Source: an uncultured Saprospiraceae bacterium
Lineage (GTDB): Bacteria; Bacteroidota; Bacteroidia; Chitinophagales; Saprospiraceae
Direction of reading: 5' to 3'
NCBI GenBank assembly: GCA_937959095.1
Contig: CALGLY010000247.1
Location: 1 to 5,577 of the forward strand
DNA length: 5,577 bases
The notes beneath the pieces were generated by a model. That model saw only the letters and a list, made by a program, of their open reading frames with translations. It was not told the DNA's origin and did not search any database. Numbering within the stretch: the first letter of the stretch is position 1; every line of letters begins with the position of its first letter. The position numbers and the translations under genes were made by a program. Below, piece by piece: positions 5,444-5,577 of this stretch.

Positions 5444-5577
5444 ATGGCATCATTTAAAGTTATCGGCGGACAGCCACTACAAGGAGAAATCACAGCACAA
5501 GGCGCGAAAAACGAAGCCCTACAAATTCTATGTGCCGTACTTTTGACAGACGAGAAAGTTACTATTTCTAATATCCC
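5444..5577 (+). CDS. murA: UDP-N-acetylglucosamine 1-carboxyvinyltransferase, N-terminal part (runs off the window)
   Basis: The first 44 complete codons are present. The enzyme transfers enolpyruvate from PEP to UDP-GlcNAc, the first committed step of peptidoglycan synthesis in the cytoplasm. The N-terminus shows FKVIGG (4-9), LQGEITAQGAKNEALQILCA (12-31) and VTISNIP (39-45). K22 and N23 fall exactly at the positions of the conserved Lys22-Asn23 substrate-binding pair of E. coli MurA, and the LQGE-AKN-AL-IL framework is typical of MurA rather than AroA. The start at 5444 follows an A-rich stretch with no Shine-Dalgarno sequence, as is common in Bacteroidota. The active-site cysteine loop lies beyond the window. 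It is on the same strand as the fructan operon but separated by 153 bp, so an independent promoter is likely. It is a housekeeping gene with no functional link to the fructan genes. Confidence 0.93.
   Translation, partial: MASFKVIGGQPLQGEITAQGAKNEALQILCAVLLTDEKVTISNI

Noticed and set aside
1..5577. A novel defence or mobile system
   Set aside because: Four of the five genes fall clearly into known families (GT2, sugar porter, GH32, MurA) and the fifth is probably GT-C-like; no nuclease, transposase, integrase, toxin or terminal repeat is visible.

Overview
The window looks like chromosomal DNA of a member of the Bacteroidota, probably a Cytophagia-like bacterium. This rests on moderate to low GC, weak or absent Shine-Dalgarno sequences, a candidate TTG-N19-TAnnTTTG promoter, a lipoprotein GH32 enzyme, and a MurA N-terminus of the form common in that phylum. 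It is an ordinary-looking accessory/housekeeping junction with five genes, two of them cut by the window ends. I see no phage, insertion sequence, CRISPR array, or tRNA/rRNA gene.

Left half, minus strand (transcribed right to left): a ten- or eleven-segment GT-C-like membrane protein (2150 to 342) is followed by the first 73 residues of a family 2 glycosyltransferase (220 to 1, running off the window). The likely theme is lipid-linked or surface sugar transfer: a cytoplasmic GT2 that loads a sugar onto a polyprenyl carrier or glycan, and a membrane enzyme that uses such a donor on the outer face. Their 121-bp gap is filled by an unusual structure. Ten consecutive degenerate octamers ending in AATG are followed, after a 7-bp spacer, by four octamers in the opposite orientation, so the gap can fold into a long hairpin. 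A short heptamer repeat of similar composition lies just upstream of the same membrane-protein gene.

Middle (2151-2357): a 207-bp divergent intergenic region. It holds the heptamer repeat, a perfect 15-bp palindrome (TTGCTAA-C-TTAGCAA) that is a good operator candidate, a candidate Bacteroidota-type promoter facing left, and a purine-rich AGAGGAG stretch upstream of the rightward operon.

Right half, plus strand: a two-gene fructan/sucrose-use operon. A sugar-porter MFS transporter (2358-3719) is followed 5 bp later by a lipoprotein GH32 beta-fructosidase (3725-5290) with the complete catalytic triad. The enzyme would release fructose (and glucose from sucrose-type ends) outside the cytoplasm and the permease would import the monosaccharide. 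No SusC/SusD pair, fructokinase or regulator lies in the window.

Right end: after a 153-bp AT-rich gap with only a weak hairpin, murA (peptidoglycan synthesis) starts at 5444 and runs off the window.
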